Source: Comamonas odontotermitis (GTDB lineage Bacteria; Pseudomonadota; Gammaproteobacteria; Burkholderiales; Burkholderiaceae_C). Taken from it: DNA of 64,000 bases. Positions 39,042 through 47,265 of the stretch are shown here, piece by piece. Each line of letters begins with the position of its first letter. Positions within the stretch are counted from its first letter, which is position 1. The notes below the pieces were generated by a model that was not told the origin of the DNA, did no database searches, and was given only the letters and a program-made list of their open reading frames with translations. The stretch covers positions 1 through 64,000 of the forward strand of contig NZ_JACHKZ010000015.1 in the NCBI RefSeq assembly GCF_014207855.1, written 5' to 3'. Position numbers and translations under genes: made by a program.

Positions 39042-40955
39042 ATGTTTGAATCCATCCGCAAGTACTCCAAGGTGCTGATGTATCCGCTGTTCTTGCTGAT
39101 CATTCTGTCATTTGTTCTGGTAGGAGTGAACCAGAACTATTTCGGCGAAAAGAGCCCCGTTGTCGCCAAGGTCAACGGCAAAGAAATCACTCAGATGGAT
39201 TGGGACAATGCGCACCGCATGGAGACTGATCGCATGCGTCAGCAAAATCCCAACATGGATGCCAAGTGGATGGACGGCCCCGAAGCCCGTTACCTCACGC
39301 TGGAGCGGGTTGTGCGTGATCGGGTGCTGGATGCCGCCGTGCAAAAAATGCATCTGACCGTAGACAATGCCGCTCTGGGCCGCGCGCTGATGGAGATTCC
39401 GCAGATTGCCGCTTTGAAAAAGCCCGATGGCAGCCTGGATGTGGAAGCCTATCGCGCCTTGGTAGGTGCGCAAGGCATGACTCCCGAGGGCTTTGAAGCG
39501 GGCATGCGCCGCGATTTGGCGCTGCGCCAGGTTCTGGGTGGGGTCTCGAACACGGCTTTTGTGACTGACGCACAAACCAAGTCCGCTATCGACGCGCTCT
39601 ACCAGCAACGCGAGATCCAGATTGCGCGCTTTGACACGAAGAGCTTTGCATCGCAGGTCAAGGTGAATGATGCCGATCTGGAAGCTTTCTACAAGTCCAA
39701 CCAGGAGTTGTTCCGCCAGCAGGAAGAAGCCAGCATCGAATACGTCGTGCTGAACGCCGACACCGTCAAGGGCATGATCAAGCCGAGCGAAGATGACTTG
39801 CGCACCTATTACAAGGAAAACCTGAACCGCTTCGTGGGGCCGGAGACACGCACGGCCAGCCACATCCTGATCAACGCACCGCAATCCATGGCCGCCGCCG
39901 ATCGCGCAAAGGCCAAGCAGCGTGCCGAGGCGCTGCAGGCAGAAGCGAAGGCCAACCCCGCGCAGTTTGCAGAACTGGCCAAGAAGAATTCGCAGGACAC
40001 CAGCTCTGCTGTCAACGGCGGCGCACTGCCGGCCTTCAAGAAAGGTGACATGGTCAAGCCGTTTGAGGACGCCGCATTTGCCATGAAGACGGGTGATATC
40101 AGTGATGTGATCAGCACCGAATACGGTTTCCACATCATCAAGATGGGTGAAATCAAAACCCCTCGTACCCCCACTTTTGAAGAGCTGCACAGCAAGCTTG
40201 AAGAAGAAGTGCGTGCCCAGCAGGTGCAGAAGAAGTATGCAGAAGCTGCCGAGATTTTTTCCAACACCGTGTTCGAGCAATCGGACAGCCTCAAGCCCGT
40301 GGCCGAAAAGCTGGGTCTGAAGATCGAAAAAGCCGAGCACATCACCCGTACACCAGCTGCTGGTGCCACAGGCGCATTGGCCAATCCTACATTCCTGGAA
40401 GCACTGTTCTCGAACGACTCCCTGCAGAACAAGCGCAATACGGAGGCCATTGAGGTTGGCACCAGCATGTTGGCATCGGGTCGCATCGTCTCGCACCAGG
40501 ATGCACGCGTGCTGCCATTTGAAGAAGTCAAGGCCAAGGTGCATGACTTGTATGTTGCACAGCAGGCCACAGAACTGGCACGCAAGGAAGGCGAGGCAAA
40601 GCTGGCAGCATGGAAGACAGATGCCACAGGTGCCAATCTGGCAGCTCCCATCGTGGTGTCGCGTCAGGATGTGAAGGGACAGCCGCTGGCGCTCATCAAT
40701 GCGGTGATGCGCTCCAAACTGGATGGCGCTGCTGTATGGACAGGTGTGGACCTGGGCAAGGACGGCTACGCCGTGGTGCGCGTCAACAAAACTGTGCCTC
40801 GTGCTGAAGACACTGCGGAAAAGCGTCTGGCCCAGAAGCAAGAGTTCGAGCGGCTTGAGGCTTATGCAGAAACCATGGCGTACTATGAGTTGCTCAAGGA
40901 GCGATTCAAGGTGCAGATCAAGGTGCCGCGTCCACAAGAATCCAAGGCTTCATAA
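39042..40955 (+). CDS. ppiD: peptidyl-prolyl isomerase / periplasmic chaperone PpiD
   Basis: The 637-aa protein has one N-terminal membrane anchor (VLMYPLFLLIILSFVLVGV, residues 11-29), a SurA-type chaperone region, and a parvulin PPIase domain near residues 270-370 (TASHILI, GGALPAFKKGDMVKPFEDA, YGFHIIKMGE). It faces the periplasm beside the Sec translocon and helps newly exported proteins fold. It has the usual PpiD length and lies after tRNA-Val, as is common in beta-proteobacteria. Confidence 0.92.
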   Translation: MFESIRKYSKVLMYPLFLLIILSFVLVGVNQNYFGEKSPVVAKVNGKEITQMDWDNAHRMETDRMRQQNPNMDAKWMDGPEARYLTLERVVRDRVLDAAVQKMHLTVDNAALGRALMEIPQIAALKKPDGSLDVEAYRALVGAQGMTPEGFEAGMRRDLALRQVLGGVSNTAFVTDAQTKSAIDALYQQREIQIARFDTKSFASQVKVNDADLEAFYKSNQELFRQQEEASIEYVVLNADTVKGMIKPSEDDLRTYYKENLNRFVGPETRTASHILINAPQSMAAADRAKAKQRAEALQAEAKANPAQFAELAKKNSQDTSSAVNGGALPAFKKGDMVKPFEDAAFAMKTGDISDVISTEYGFHIIKMGEIKTPRTPTFEELHSKLEEEVRAQQVQKKYAEAAEIFSNTVFEQSDSLKPVAEKLGLKIEKAEHITRTPAAGATGALANPTFLEALFSNDSLQNKRNTEAIEVGTSMLASGRIVSHQDARVLPFEEVKAKVHDLYVAQQATELARKEGEAKLAAWKTDATGANLAAPIVVSRQDVKGQPLALINAVMRSKLDGAAVWTGVDLGKDGYAVVRVNKTVPRAEDTAEKRLAQKQEFERLEAYAETMAYYELLKERFKVQIKVPRPQESKAS

Positions 40956-40992
40956 AAATCCTTGTTTTCGTTTAGATCGGTAAATTAACCGC

Positions 40993-40998
40993 TATAAT
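40993..40998 (+). promoter_or_regulatory. -10 element of the tRNA-His promoter
   Basis: A perfect TATAAT lies 18 nt before the tRNA, with TTTAGA 16 nt further upstream as a weak -35. This is the spacing expected of a strong tRNA promoter. Confidence 0.6.
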
Positions 40999-41015
40999 CA
41001 TGTCTTCACCAACAC

Positions 41016-41092
41016 GGTGGCTGTAGCTCAGTTGGTAGAGTCCAGGATTGTGATTCCTGTTGTCGTGGGTTCGAGCCCCATCAGCCACCCCA
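41016..41092 (+). tRNA. tRNA-His (anticodon GTG)
   Basis: Complete cloverleaf: 7-bp acceptor GTGGCTG/CAGCCAC with the extra G(-1) paired to C73, D arm GCTCAGTTGGTAGAG, anticodon loop TTGTGAT, T arm GGGTTCGAGCCCC and encoded CCA. The GTG anticodon reads histidine codons. Confidence 0.95.
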
Positions 41093-41100
41093 AATAAACA

Positions 41101-41135
41101 AAGGCGCTAGTGCTATTAAAGCTCTAGCGCCTTTT
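41101..41135 (+). terminator. tRNA-His terminator
   Basis: AAGGCGCTAG and CTAGCGCCTT form a perfect 10-bp stem with a 13-nt loop followed by TTGCTTT. It separates the core tRNA from the accessory island. Confidence 0.8.
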
Positions 41136-41304
41136 GCTTTGTATTCCAACCGTTGGAATTTGGATCCTTGCAAAGAAGCTCTTCGGAGTGGTCATTGGCC
41201 GCGCAGGTGGCTGCCCGTTCATGCTGTCCTTCTACGTGCATGCTACATCGCAGGCAAAAAAATGCCACCTCTAGGGTGGCAAAGCACTTACAGCATAGTG
41301 CCAT
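41116..41304 (-). CDS. possible small Cys-rich protein, 62 aa
   Basis: A minus-strand frame starts MALCCKCFATLEVAFFCLRC with GGAGG 4 nt upstream. Clustered CysXXCys pairs suggest a zinc-ribbon-like peptide. However its first half overlaps a GCCACC/GGTGGC hairpin with T7 and a dispersed repeat, so it may be an artefact of a conserved leader sequence. Coding is uncertain. Confidence 0.3.
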   Translation of the reverse strand: MALCCKCFATLEVAFFCLRCSMHVEGQHERAATCAANDHSEELLCKDPNSNGWNTKQKALEL

Positions 41305-41397
41305 GGTGCCTCCGCTCCCAGAGGCAAGGTGATGGGAGGGCAAGGGGAGGGAGGGTGTTTTGAGATGGGTCAAGGCGGTGCGCACTCGGTAGGATGG
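41278..41397. repeat. dispersed repeat A, copy 1
   Basis: About 120 bp align with 47087-47196 with small gaps. Blocks such as GGCAAAGCACTTACAGCA, CTCCGCTCCCAGAGGCAAGG and GCGCACTCGGTAG are nearly identical. It lies at the left edge of the island, before the first plus-strand gene. Confidence 0.85.
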
Positions 41398-41478
41398 AGG
41401 GGTGAGAAGGGACAACCCGCTCAAAGACAGGGTAGAGGTCATAATTTAAAAGACGATGCCGATAACTACCAAACCTTG

Positions 41479-41967
41479 ATGCATACCATATCAACCATCG
41501 AATGGACCTCGCTTCTCACTGAGCCAAAGGCCGTACTCGGCCCCTATGGCGGGAGCCCGCCACCGCTCAGCACGTTCGCTCCGCATGCTTGGCGTGCACA
41601 GTTCGACCAACTTGCGATTCTTGGGCAATTCACGCAGTTGCCTGTGAATGAGCCAACAAGTTGGGGTGAGCCAGGGAATGCCCGTGCAGATGTTGTGTTT
41701 GAGTTTTCCTGCACTCGACTTTTGCGAGTGGATGGATTTCTAAAAGCTAGCGAAAGTGACGACTCTCTCCACGGAGCGCCGTGCGGACTGCCTGGAGACT
41801 GCTCGCTGATTGCTCTGCCAGACTTCTATCTATTTGATGAGGAGCGAAGTATTGCTATACCATGGAAGCGGTTCGAATTTCAGCAATCGAATTTTTCCAT
41901 AGTGTTGGAGGCGGGGCACGTTAGGGCCTATTGCGGACAACGTGCGGTGGGCCAGTTCAATCGTTGA
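41479..41967 (+). CDS. hypothetical island protein, 162 aa
   Basis: The start MHTISTIEWTSLLTEPKAVL at 41479 was chosen because the frame upstream runs into the repeat and is low in complexity. The product is acidic and mixed alpha/beta, with FAPHAWRAQFDQLAILGQF and RIAIPWKRFEFQQSNFSIVL-like segments, reminiscent of immunity or contact-dependent effector partners, but no family is recognised. A 142-nt gap follows. Confidence 0.6.
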   Translation: MHTISTIEWTSLLTEPKAVLGPYGGSPPPLSTFAPHAWRAQFDQLAILGQFTQLPVNEPTSWGEPGNARADVVFEFSCTRLLRVDGFLKASESDDSLHGAPCGLPGDCSLIALPDFYLFDEERSIAIPWKRFEFQQSNFSIVLEAGHVRAYCGQRAVGQFNR

Positions 41968-42109
41968 ATGTATTGTCTTCTAGCAAATGAAACCGAGTGT
42001 TTGCGCGTTGAACGGTTTTTGGCCACTATGCGATAGAGGCAAACCGGCCAGAAGCGGACGCTTGGACGTTTCCCAATCAGAAGACTCTGCAACCGCCTAG
42101 AAAGCCTCA

Positions 42110-42730
42110 ATGAAGAAATTAATATTTTGCCTTTCTCTGACACTGCTTTTTCTTTCCGAGAGTGCAAATGCTCAGGATAGCGCGCTAGTCACAAGTCAAA
42201 AAACAATAGCAGGCAAAACTCAGACTGAGTGGGCCGCAAGATGGTGGCAATGGGCTTTTTCGTTTGACAGGATGCGTAGCCCCATTACCGACCAGACAGG
42301 GGAAATGTGCGCAAGCCGGCAAGAAGGAGAAGTTTGGTTTCTTGCCGGCACCTATGGGACCAAGCGCACGCAACGGCACTGTAAGGTTCCCGCGGGAAAA
42401 ACTCTTTTCTTCCCTCTAATCAATTACATGACTTTCAGGCCCCAGGGTTCCAGCGCGAGTTGCGCAACCTTGGCGAAGCAGGCGGCAACGCTAACGGATG
42501 AGCCGTCTGCACTTATTCTGGAAATAGATGGCAGACGGTATGAAGGGCTTGCCGCCCATCGGCTCAAGACCCCGTGCTTCAGCTTAGTCGATGGGCAGGG
42601 TCAGGACGCAGTCGCGGATGGATACTATGTCGCAGTGGGGCCTTTAACCAAAGGTAAGCATGTATTGAACTTTGGAGGGGTGCTGCCAACAATGATGCAA
42701 GCAGTGACCTATGACTTGCTGGTTGAGTAA
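42110..42730 (+). CDS. exported hypothetical protein, 206 aa
   Basis: A signal peptide (MKKLIFCLSLTLLFLSESANA) precedes a domain with AARWWQWAFSFDRMRSPITD, WFLAGTYGTKRTQRHCKVPA and KTLFFPLINYMTF. I know this pattern as a widespread family of exported proteins of unknown function in Gram-negative bacteria. Conserved Cys residues (near 64, 90 and 156) suggest disulfides in the periplasm. Confidence 0.75.
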   Translation: MKKLIFCLSLTLLFLSESANAQDSALVTSQKTIAGKTQTEWAARWWQWAFSFDRMRSPITDQTGEMCASRQEGEVWFLAGTYGTKRTQRHCKVPAGKTLFFPLINYMTFRPQGSSASCATLAKQAATLTDEPSALILEIDGRRYEGLAAHRLKTPCFSLVDGQGQDAVADGYYVAVGPLTKGKHVLNFGGVLPTMMQAVTYDLLVE

Positions 42731-42863
42731 AGTCATCACGTCCCCACGCAGCTTTGTCTCTCGGCAATATCGAATGGCGAGTTAGAGGCGAGCAGCGACA
42801 ACCGCAATCGGCCAGAAGCGGAAGTTGACCACGCAGCTCTTATCAACTGAGATTTTCACGCCA

Positions 42864-43181
42864 ATGCGCCAAGCAGCACAAGTACTCCATGACATAAACC
42901 AGTTCCACCCTGTCGATGGTCAGTGGCTACCATTCGATGACTTACTGAAGGAGTTGTGGTCACTCGGAACTCCACCGCTAGAGTCGTTGTCAGTTCTTTT
43001 TGGCGTATTTGAAAGATTCCCTGACGATGATGGCGCAGGCGTCCTTTGGTCGATTGTCCATGGAATTGAAAGCCTGCCATACGAATACGATGCATTGCTC
43101 GCCGAGTCCTATCGCCGTTGCCCCTCCGAAATGGCTCAAATAATGTTAACCAGACTGGCCAAGTCGGAAGAAGCAAGGTAG
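42864..43181 (+). CDS. hypothetical island protein, 105 aa
   Basis: The ATG at 42864 (MRQAAQVLHDINQFHPVDGQ) is preferred to an upstream TTG that lies in a short repeated motif. The protein is acidic and helical and resembles HEAT-like or immunity-type small proteins (LSVLFGVFERFPDDDGAGVL, WSIVHGIESLPYEYDALL). No certain family. It is followed by a 268-bp gap without a gene. Confidence 0.6.
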   Translation: MRQAAQVLHDINQFHPVDGQWLPFDDLLKELWSLGTPPLESLSVLFGVFERFPDDDGAGVLWSIVHGIESLPYEYDALLAESYRRCPSEMAQIMLTRLAKSEEAR

Positions 43182-43449
43182 CGAATTACTCAAAATCAAC
43201 GTGACTCCATAGACGAGCTGATTTTGGGGAGAATGGGTGATTTGCTTTGCGTGAAGGCCATCATTGGGTCGAACTGGTACAGTCTCTATTAGCCATATTC
43301 GGACCTTTGTACCGGAGACCGAGATCAAAAATTTTAGGCCTGTCTAAAAGCGGCGATAGCAAATTTGCCTATCGAACAGCAAGCTCATGTAGTATTAGGC
43401 GAACTAGCCGTGCAAACTGCATGTCTTCTAAATCTAGTTAGGCTTCTCT
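43182..43449. other. 268-bp gap in the island, no gene seen
   Basis: The stretch holds no frame with a Shine-Dalgarno sequence or plausible protein. A short GTTAGGC before the next gene resembles an integron core site, but no paired attC structure was found. It probably holds remnants of decayed genes and a promoter. Confidence 0.4.
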
Positions 43450-43884
43450 ATGCAGGCGCCAGAAATCGCATCGTTTGTTTCTGATCGAGCCAAAAAATTC
43501 GGTTTCGATAACTCTCAGCAACTTCAGTTTTGCGCATCTCGGTTGAGATTGCTACCAGAAGAGACGGTGCTCGCGGGGCTGCTTTTGGTGTTCACTGAAG
43601 GCTCGCCTCCCCCAGAAGGTACTGCAGCACAAGAGTTGGCTGGCCGGTTGCTTGTCGCGCTTGCACCCAAAGGCAACGTCGAACTGGAACAGTTACTACG
43701 CTCGGCCATATCAAAGTACGAGCTCAGCGTCGAGCAACTGCCTCAGTACCTCATGTATCTATGTGGCAAGGAAGCTGTAGCTAGTACCTTACACTTGCTT
43801 GAAGCCGAGGACCTCGGAAGCGATGAACGCCGAGCACTTGGAACCATGCAGTTTTGGGTCCGCAACTTACCCGAACACCTATGA
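43450..43884 (+). CDS. hypothetical island protein, 144 aa
   Basis: The product begins MQAPEIASFVSDRAKKFGFD and is an acidic, leucine-rich helical protein (LRLLPEETVLAGLLLVF, LEQLLRSAISKYELSVEQLP). It resembles helical-repeat immunity proteins in general form; no exact family is recognised. A GTTAGGC lies 13 nt before the ATG. Codon use is less GC-rich than in the core genome. Confidence 0.65.
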   Translation: MQAPEIASFVSDRAKKFGFDNSQQLQFCASRLRLLPEETVLAGLLLVFTEGSPPPEGTAAQELAGRLLVALAPKGNVELEQLLRSAISKYELSVEQLPQYLMYLCGKEAVASTLHLLEAEDLGSDERRALGTMQFWVRNLPEHL

Positions 43885-44129
43885 AATTCCCCTTCGTCGC
43901 TTCGCCCCGAAGCCTACTACGCGCCCTATATGCAGGTTTTCAGAGCTGACCGATTTATGGCACCGCATATTCAGAACCAAGTGGAGAGAGAGCAGGGACA
44001 ATAGTGGTTCAACGGCTATCGCAGCTAGTGGAAACTCTTGAGAAGTAACTTCGCTAATTGACTGCCAGCTTCGGGTTGTTCAGTGACAGTCGCAGGTTGG
44101 CTAGCAATCGAAATTTCAATGTAAAGTCA

Positions 44130-44438
44130 ATGCAGCACGTTATCGTTTACTTCAATCACAAGATTCAAGACCTCATCCCATGGTGCGAATTCATTGAACG
44201 CTTGCGGCTTGAACTCGACTGCAGTGGAGCAGGTGAGTTTGTTGGGGATGACATGGCGATTGATGGAGGAGATTGTGAAGCTATATTTCGCGGGGCCGAC
44301 GCGAATGCACTGTACGAATACCTGCGGCCTCACTTGCTTCCGCTTTCTTTCTTGAACTCGACAGCAACTAGAGTGGCGCTTGTTTACGGTGAACTCGAAT
44401 CCTCAGCAGAGTTAAGGACAGTTGGCCTAATCGGATAG
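44130..44438 (+). CDS. hypothetical island protein, 102 aa
   Basis: The ATG at 44130 (MQHVIVYFNHKIQDLIPWCE) is preferred to a frame start at 44058. The fold looks ferredoxin-like: strand-helix-strand with a conserved-looking DMAIDGGDCEAIFRGADANA and a closing ATRVALVYGELESSAE. A phage or immunity-type role is possible. A GTTCAGTGACAG motif lies about 50 bp upstream and again after the gene. Confidence 0.6.
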   Translation: MQHVIVYFNHKIQDLIPWCEFIERLRLELDCSGAGEFVGDDMAIDGGDCEAIFRGADANALYEYLRPHLLPLSFLNSTATRVALVYGELESSAELRTVGLIG

Positions 44439-44528
44439 TTGCTCAACAGCTGCTTTGGGGCGTTCAGTGACAGCCACAGATCGGCATGGTGCAACCACAG
44501 AGACTCATGCTTCTAAGGTGTGTTGACG

Positions 44529-44744
44529 ATGAACTTCTTTCTCACCGCAATTCTTCTGCTCATCGTTCCTCTTGGGTTGTTCCTTGCTTGGGATCAATGG
44601 CGACTTGGCAGGAAAGCATCAGAGGATGCCAAACTAGTAAGGCCTTATCCGGCCGAGCCTCTAAAGAATTACGCGACGAAGGGTGGCGTTGCCGATGGGG
44701 GTAGTGGAGATGCCAGTTGTAGTGACGGCAGTAGCTGTTCTTGA
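44529..44744 (+). CDS. small membrane protein with Cys-rich tail, 71 aa
   Basis: One N-terminal membrane helix (FFLTAILLLIVPLGLFLAW) is followed by a cytoplasmic or periplasmic region ending GGSGDASCSDGSSCS. The closing Ser/Cys repeat looks like a metal- or disulfide-binding tag. It lies 120 bp before the COQ7-like gene and may be co-transcribed with it. Confidence 0.6.
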   Translation: MNFFLTAILLLIVPLGLFLAWDQWRLGRKASEDAKLVRPYPAEPLKNYATKGGVADGGSGDASCSDGSSCS

Positions 44745-44766
44745 GCACATGCATGCGATGCACCCA

Positions 44767-44801
44767 GCAAAAAGCCCACATCAGTGGGATCGTCTTGGGG
44801 G
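44767..44801. repeat. dispersed repeat B, copy 1 (hairpin)
   Basis: AAAAAGCCCACATCAGTGGG and the following TCGTCTTGGGGG recur at 47832-47866. On the minus strand the hairpin ends in a T-run, like the phage leader terminators, although no minus-strand gene lies nearby. Confidence 0.75.
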
Positions 44802-44864
44802 CAGTGGAGGTCAGTGGTGCAATACTGCTATGGTAGGTGGCTGGCTACAGTAAGAGTTGAACCT

Positions 44865-45386
44865 ATGAAAGCAACAACATTGGCCGAGCGGACACTGAAG
44901 GTCAATCATGCGGGTGAGAATGGAGCTGTGAATATCTATGCGGCTCAAATAGTGGTGGCACGAGTCACCGCGCCGTCAATGGTCGGCAAACTCAAGGAGT
45001 TCAAGACTCATGAACAGGAGCACCGCGCGATCTTCTGGAGCGAGCTTCAGAGACGCGGGGTACGCCGTTGTCGAAGCTACATGCTGTGCGGTATTGGCGG
45101 GTATGTGCTCGGCTTCATCACCGCTCTCTTTGGCCTCAAAGCCATAGCGGCAACTACTGCTGCCGTGGAGCGTGTTGTACTAGGCCATCTACAGAGCCAG
45201 CTTCGAGCACTTGACGGTCAGGACGAAGCAGCGGTTGTAGCAATTTCAAAGATTGTTAATGATGAGATGCTGCACCTTGAACAATCGGAAGTGCATCTTG
45301 ATGTAGGTCAGTTTTGGCCAAGAGTGCTTATCCCAATTGTGGCGGCATCGACTGAGTTTGTTATTTGGTTGGGGATGCGTCTATGA
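44865..45386 (+). CDS. COQ7-family di-iron protein
   Basis: The 173-aa product has the COQ7/demethoxyubiquinone hydroxylase pattern: LKVNHAGENGAVNIYAAQ with Glu18, EQEH (Glu50, His53), VERVVLGH (Glu102) and DEMLH (Glu134, His137), i.e. the two ExxH motifs and extra Glu residues that bind two irons. A hydrophobic hairpin (MLCGIGGYVLGFITALFG) fits membrane binding. No other ubiquinone gene is near and the product lies in an accessory island, so it may be a paralogue with another substrate. The first Met at 44865 is preferred. Confidence 0.85.
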   Translation: MKATTLAERTLKVNHAGENGAVNIYAAQIVVARVTAPSMVGKLKEFKTHEQEHRAIFWSELQRRGVRRCRSYMLCGIGGYVLGFITALFGLKAIAATTAAVERVVLGHLQSQLRALDGQDEAAVVAISKIVNDEMLHLEQSEVHLDVGQFWPRVLIPIVAASTEFVIWLGMRL

Positions 45387-45465
45387 GGTGAGTTCACCAG
45401 ACTTTCAACACCTAGTTTTCTAGTGTTAGGCCTTTTGGAATAACTTCTGGAGGCCCTTCTTTATA

Positions 45466-45508
45466 GCTCGCCGAGGCGAGTTTTTTTACGCCCGAACCCG
45501 CCAAGAAA
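45466..45508 (+). terminator. terminator module D, copy 1
   Basis: CTCGCC/GGCGAG forms a short stem followed by seven T residues and then ACGCCCGAACCCGCCAAG. The same order recurs at 49004. It ends the COQ7-like transcript. Confidence 0.7.
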
Positions 45509-45681
45509 CAATCTACGCGGTGATAGATCTATGCGGTTGAAAGTTGCGTACAAAGTGGAAGAGTTCACTGTGAGTTTGTAAATGTAAAAATCGCCTAGAT
45601 AGTGATCTCGGGACGTTGTCCTACGGAAGAGCCCAATCTTCAGGAGAAAGATGCAGACTCCATCAATGATAGGAGGCGTTT

Positions 45682-46101
45682 ATGAAGAAGCAGTTTGTCA
45701 TAAATGATCTGGATATCTTGAATGCAGCTCTTGAGTTGCATCCAACTCTTTTCTCAGCCACTCATTTAGTCTATGCGGCGCGAAAAGTTGGCATCTCATA
45801 TCCTCTGAAGGGGGTTGAAGATTTGAAGCCAATCTTCGATAAATTCCCCACATTCGGCTCACTCGAAATTAAATTTGAGCAGGCAAGGAAATTCATACCG
45901 TCTAAGTATTTCCCGGTTGAAACAGAGGACGAGTTGCTTGTTAGAGCGTTGATGGCATTCAGCATTGGTGAAAATTCACACACACTGGACCGCAAGCAAA
46001 ATTTCCATGACGACACTGAGTACGAGATCATTCCGGGGCCGAGTGCTACTCACATGAATTTTGATTCACTTTCTGTAAAGGGAGAAAGCCATGCCAACTA
46101 G
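45682..46101 (+). CDS. hypothetical island protein, 139 aa
   Basis: AGGAGG lies 6 nt before the ATG, a strong start. The product begins MKKQFVINDLDILNAALELH and has LVYAARKVGISYPLKGVEDL and EDELLVRALMAFSIGENSHT. No family is recognised. It overlaps the next gene by 11 nt, so the two are coupled. Base composition is clearly AT-richer than in the core genome. Confidence 0.7.
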   Translation: MKKQFVINDLDILNAALELHPTLFSATHLVYAARKVGISYPLKGVEDLKPIFDKFPTFGSLEIKFEQARKFIPSKYFPVETEDELLVRALMAFSIGENSHTLDRKQNFHDDTEYEIIPGPSATHMNFDSLSVKGESHAN

Positions 46102-46357
46102 CAAAGCAAGGAAGGTCGAACTCCGTAATAACAGATGGGTTCAAGTGGAAAAATTCTGGATGAAGGTATGGCCGCGCTGGGAGGAATACAGCGTCCAGGC
46201 AAATGCCAATGTCTACTGGAAGTGGTACAGCGATGCCGCACCATTCTTTCTAGAGGGCAAGTTCACGCGCAATGACGTGAGGCTTTTCATCCCCGGAGGC
46301 GTTCACTGCCAAGTATTCATGCGCTCAGAGAAGAACAGCACAGTCGTTGTGCGCTAG
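46091..46357 (+). CDS. hypothetical island protein, 88 aa
   Basis: GGGAG lies 6-8 nt before the ATG. The protein begins MPTSKARKVELRNNRWVQVE, is rich in aromatic residues (MKVWPRWEEYSVQANANVYW) and ends in a beta segment. No family is recognised. It is coupled to the 139-aa gene, so the pair may form a complex; toxin-antitoxin-like size is noted without further support. Confidence 0.65.
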   Translation: MPTSKARKVELRNNRWVQVEKFWMKVWPRWEEYSVQANANVYWKWYSDAAPFFLEGKFTRNDVRLFIPGGVHCQVFMRSEKNSTVVVR

Positions 46358-46409
46358 ATCCTGGAATAGATCTCCAGTCTTTTCATCTGCAAGCCTCTTG
46401 ACCCTGAGT

Positions 46410-46494
46410 CGGAGGCTTTTTTCATGGGCTCACGTTTTCGCGTGGGCCTTTTTTATTTGAGGCCCAAACATGGCAGATATCGAACCAATTGGCG
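46410..46494 (+). repeat. dispersed repeat C, copy 1 (double terminator plus MADIEPIG start)
   Basis: About 85 bp match 49985-50070 with about ten changes: a GC stem with T6, a second hairpin (GGGCTCACG/CGTGGGCC) with T6, then an ATG starting MADIEPIG. Here the frame stops after 20 codons. No gene lies in 46358-46593 beyond this peptide. Confidence 0.8.
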
Positions 46495-46593
46495 CAAAAA
46501 AGCCCTCCGGAGAGGGCTGGGGCGAGAGGTAAGCAGTCCAGCAAGGGGTTCTCTATAGAATAGGATCGATTGCTTCAAATGTGTATCCTATTT

Positions 46594-47067
46594 ATGAAAA
46601 CTTTTTTTAGTGCGACGCTGCTTGCTGTATCAAGCGCAACCTCAGCCGCACCTCCGGTAGAGATTTGGAGCACAGCTACTGCGACAAGAGCCTCTGATGG
46701 CTGGGTCTTGATATATCGAGTTGCTGATCGCATGATCCCAGAGTTCCAGAAGCAGAGTCAGCCTGATCGAGTTGTAGTTTCCTGGCGGTTCAGCGGGCAA
46801 AAGGGACTTCCTACGGCTTCAGAACAGAAGTCTATGGATGCTTTGGAAGACGCGGTCGATGGCCTATCGGCGAATTTGGCCACGTTGGTGTCTGTTTCTA
46901 CAGGGAACAACAAACGCCAGTGGGTTTATTACACTCAGTCTGGGCGTAACTTTATCGACGCTGTCCAAAAGGTCCAGTCAAAGGCCGTTGTACCACTCGA
47001 ATTTGAGACCATTTGGGATCCCAAGTGGGCCTTGCACGATTCATTTGTGCGCTCCATCCGGCGTTAA
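46594..47067 (+). CDS. DUF695 family exported protein
   Basis: A signal peptide (MKTFFSATLLAVSSATSAA) precedes a DUF695-like domain: VVVSWRFSGQKGLPTASEQ, MDALEDAVDGLSANLATLV, NKRQWVYYTQSGRNFIDAVQ. The family is uncharacterised and often found near secretion or toxin-related genes. The start at 46594 removes eight residues from a longer frame. Confidence 0.75.
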   Translation: MKTFFSATLLAVSSATSAAPPVEIWSTATATRASDGWVLIYRVADRMIPEFQKQSQPDRVVVSWRFSGQKGLPTASEQKSMDALEDAVDGLSANLATLVSVSTGNNKRQWVYYTQSGRNFIDAVQKVQSKAVVPLEFETIWDPKWALHDSFVRSIRR

Positions 47068-47086
47068 GTCAGTAGCGCATCATGCG

Positions 47087-47196
47087 GGCAAAGCACTTAC
47101 AGCAAAGCGCCTCCGCTCCCAGAGGCAAGGTGATGGTAGGGCGGGAGCGGGAAGGGCGCTTCGCTCTGTCAAGGTGGGGCGCACTCGGTAGAATGG
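47087..47196. repeat. dispersed repeat A, copy 2
   Basis: This copy aligns with 41278-41397, keeping GGCAAAGCACTTACAGCA, CTCCGCTCCCAGAGGCAAGG and GCGCACTCGGTAG. It follows the DUF695 gene and precedes a pair of membrane protein genes. No CDS is seen in it. Confidence 0.85.
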
Positions 47197-47265
47197 CTGA
47201 AGTCGGCTAGGCGTGGACGGTGATCTTGTGATTGAATAGCGACAGGAACCGATATTGAAGGGTTT

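Noticed and set aside
39108..40937. 609-codon minus-strand frame opposite ppiD
   Set aside because: It is the antisense shadow of ppiD, Cys/His/Leu-rich and without motifs.
41016..41140. tRNA-His as island attachment site
   Set aside because: No second copy of its 3' end was seen in the window.
41400..44500. Possible integron cassette array
   Set aside because: Gene size and same-strand order fit, and a GTTAGGC lies at 43437, but no paired RYYYAAC/GTTRRRY attC sites with inverted structure follow each gene and no integrase is present.
46898..46909. LexA-like CTGT...ACAG
   Set aside because: The spacing is 4 nt, not 8, and it lies inside the DUF695 coding region.
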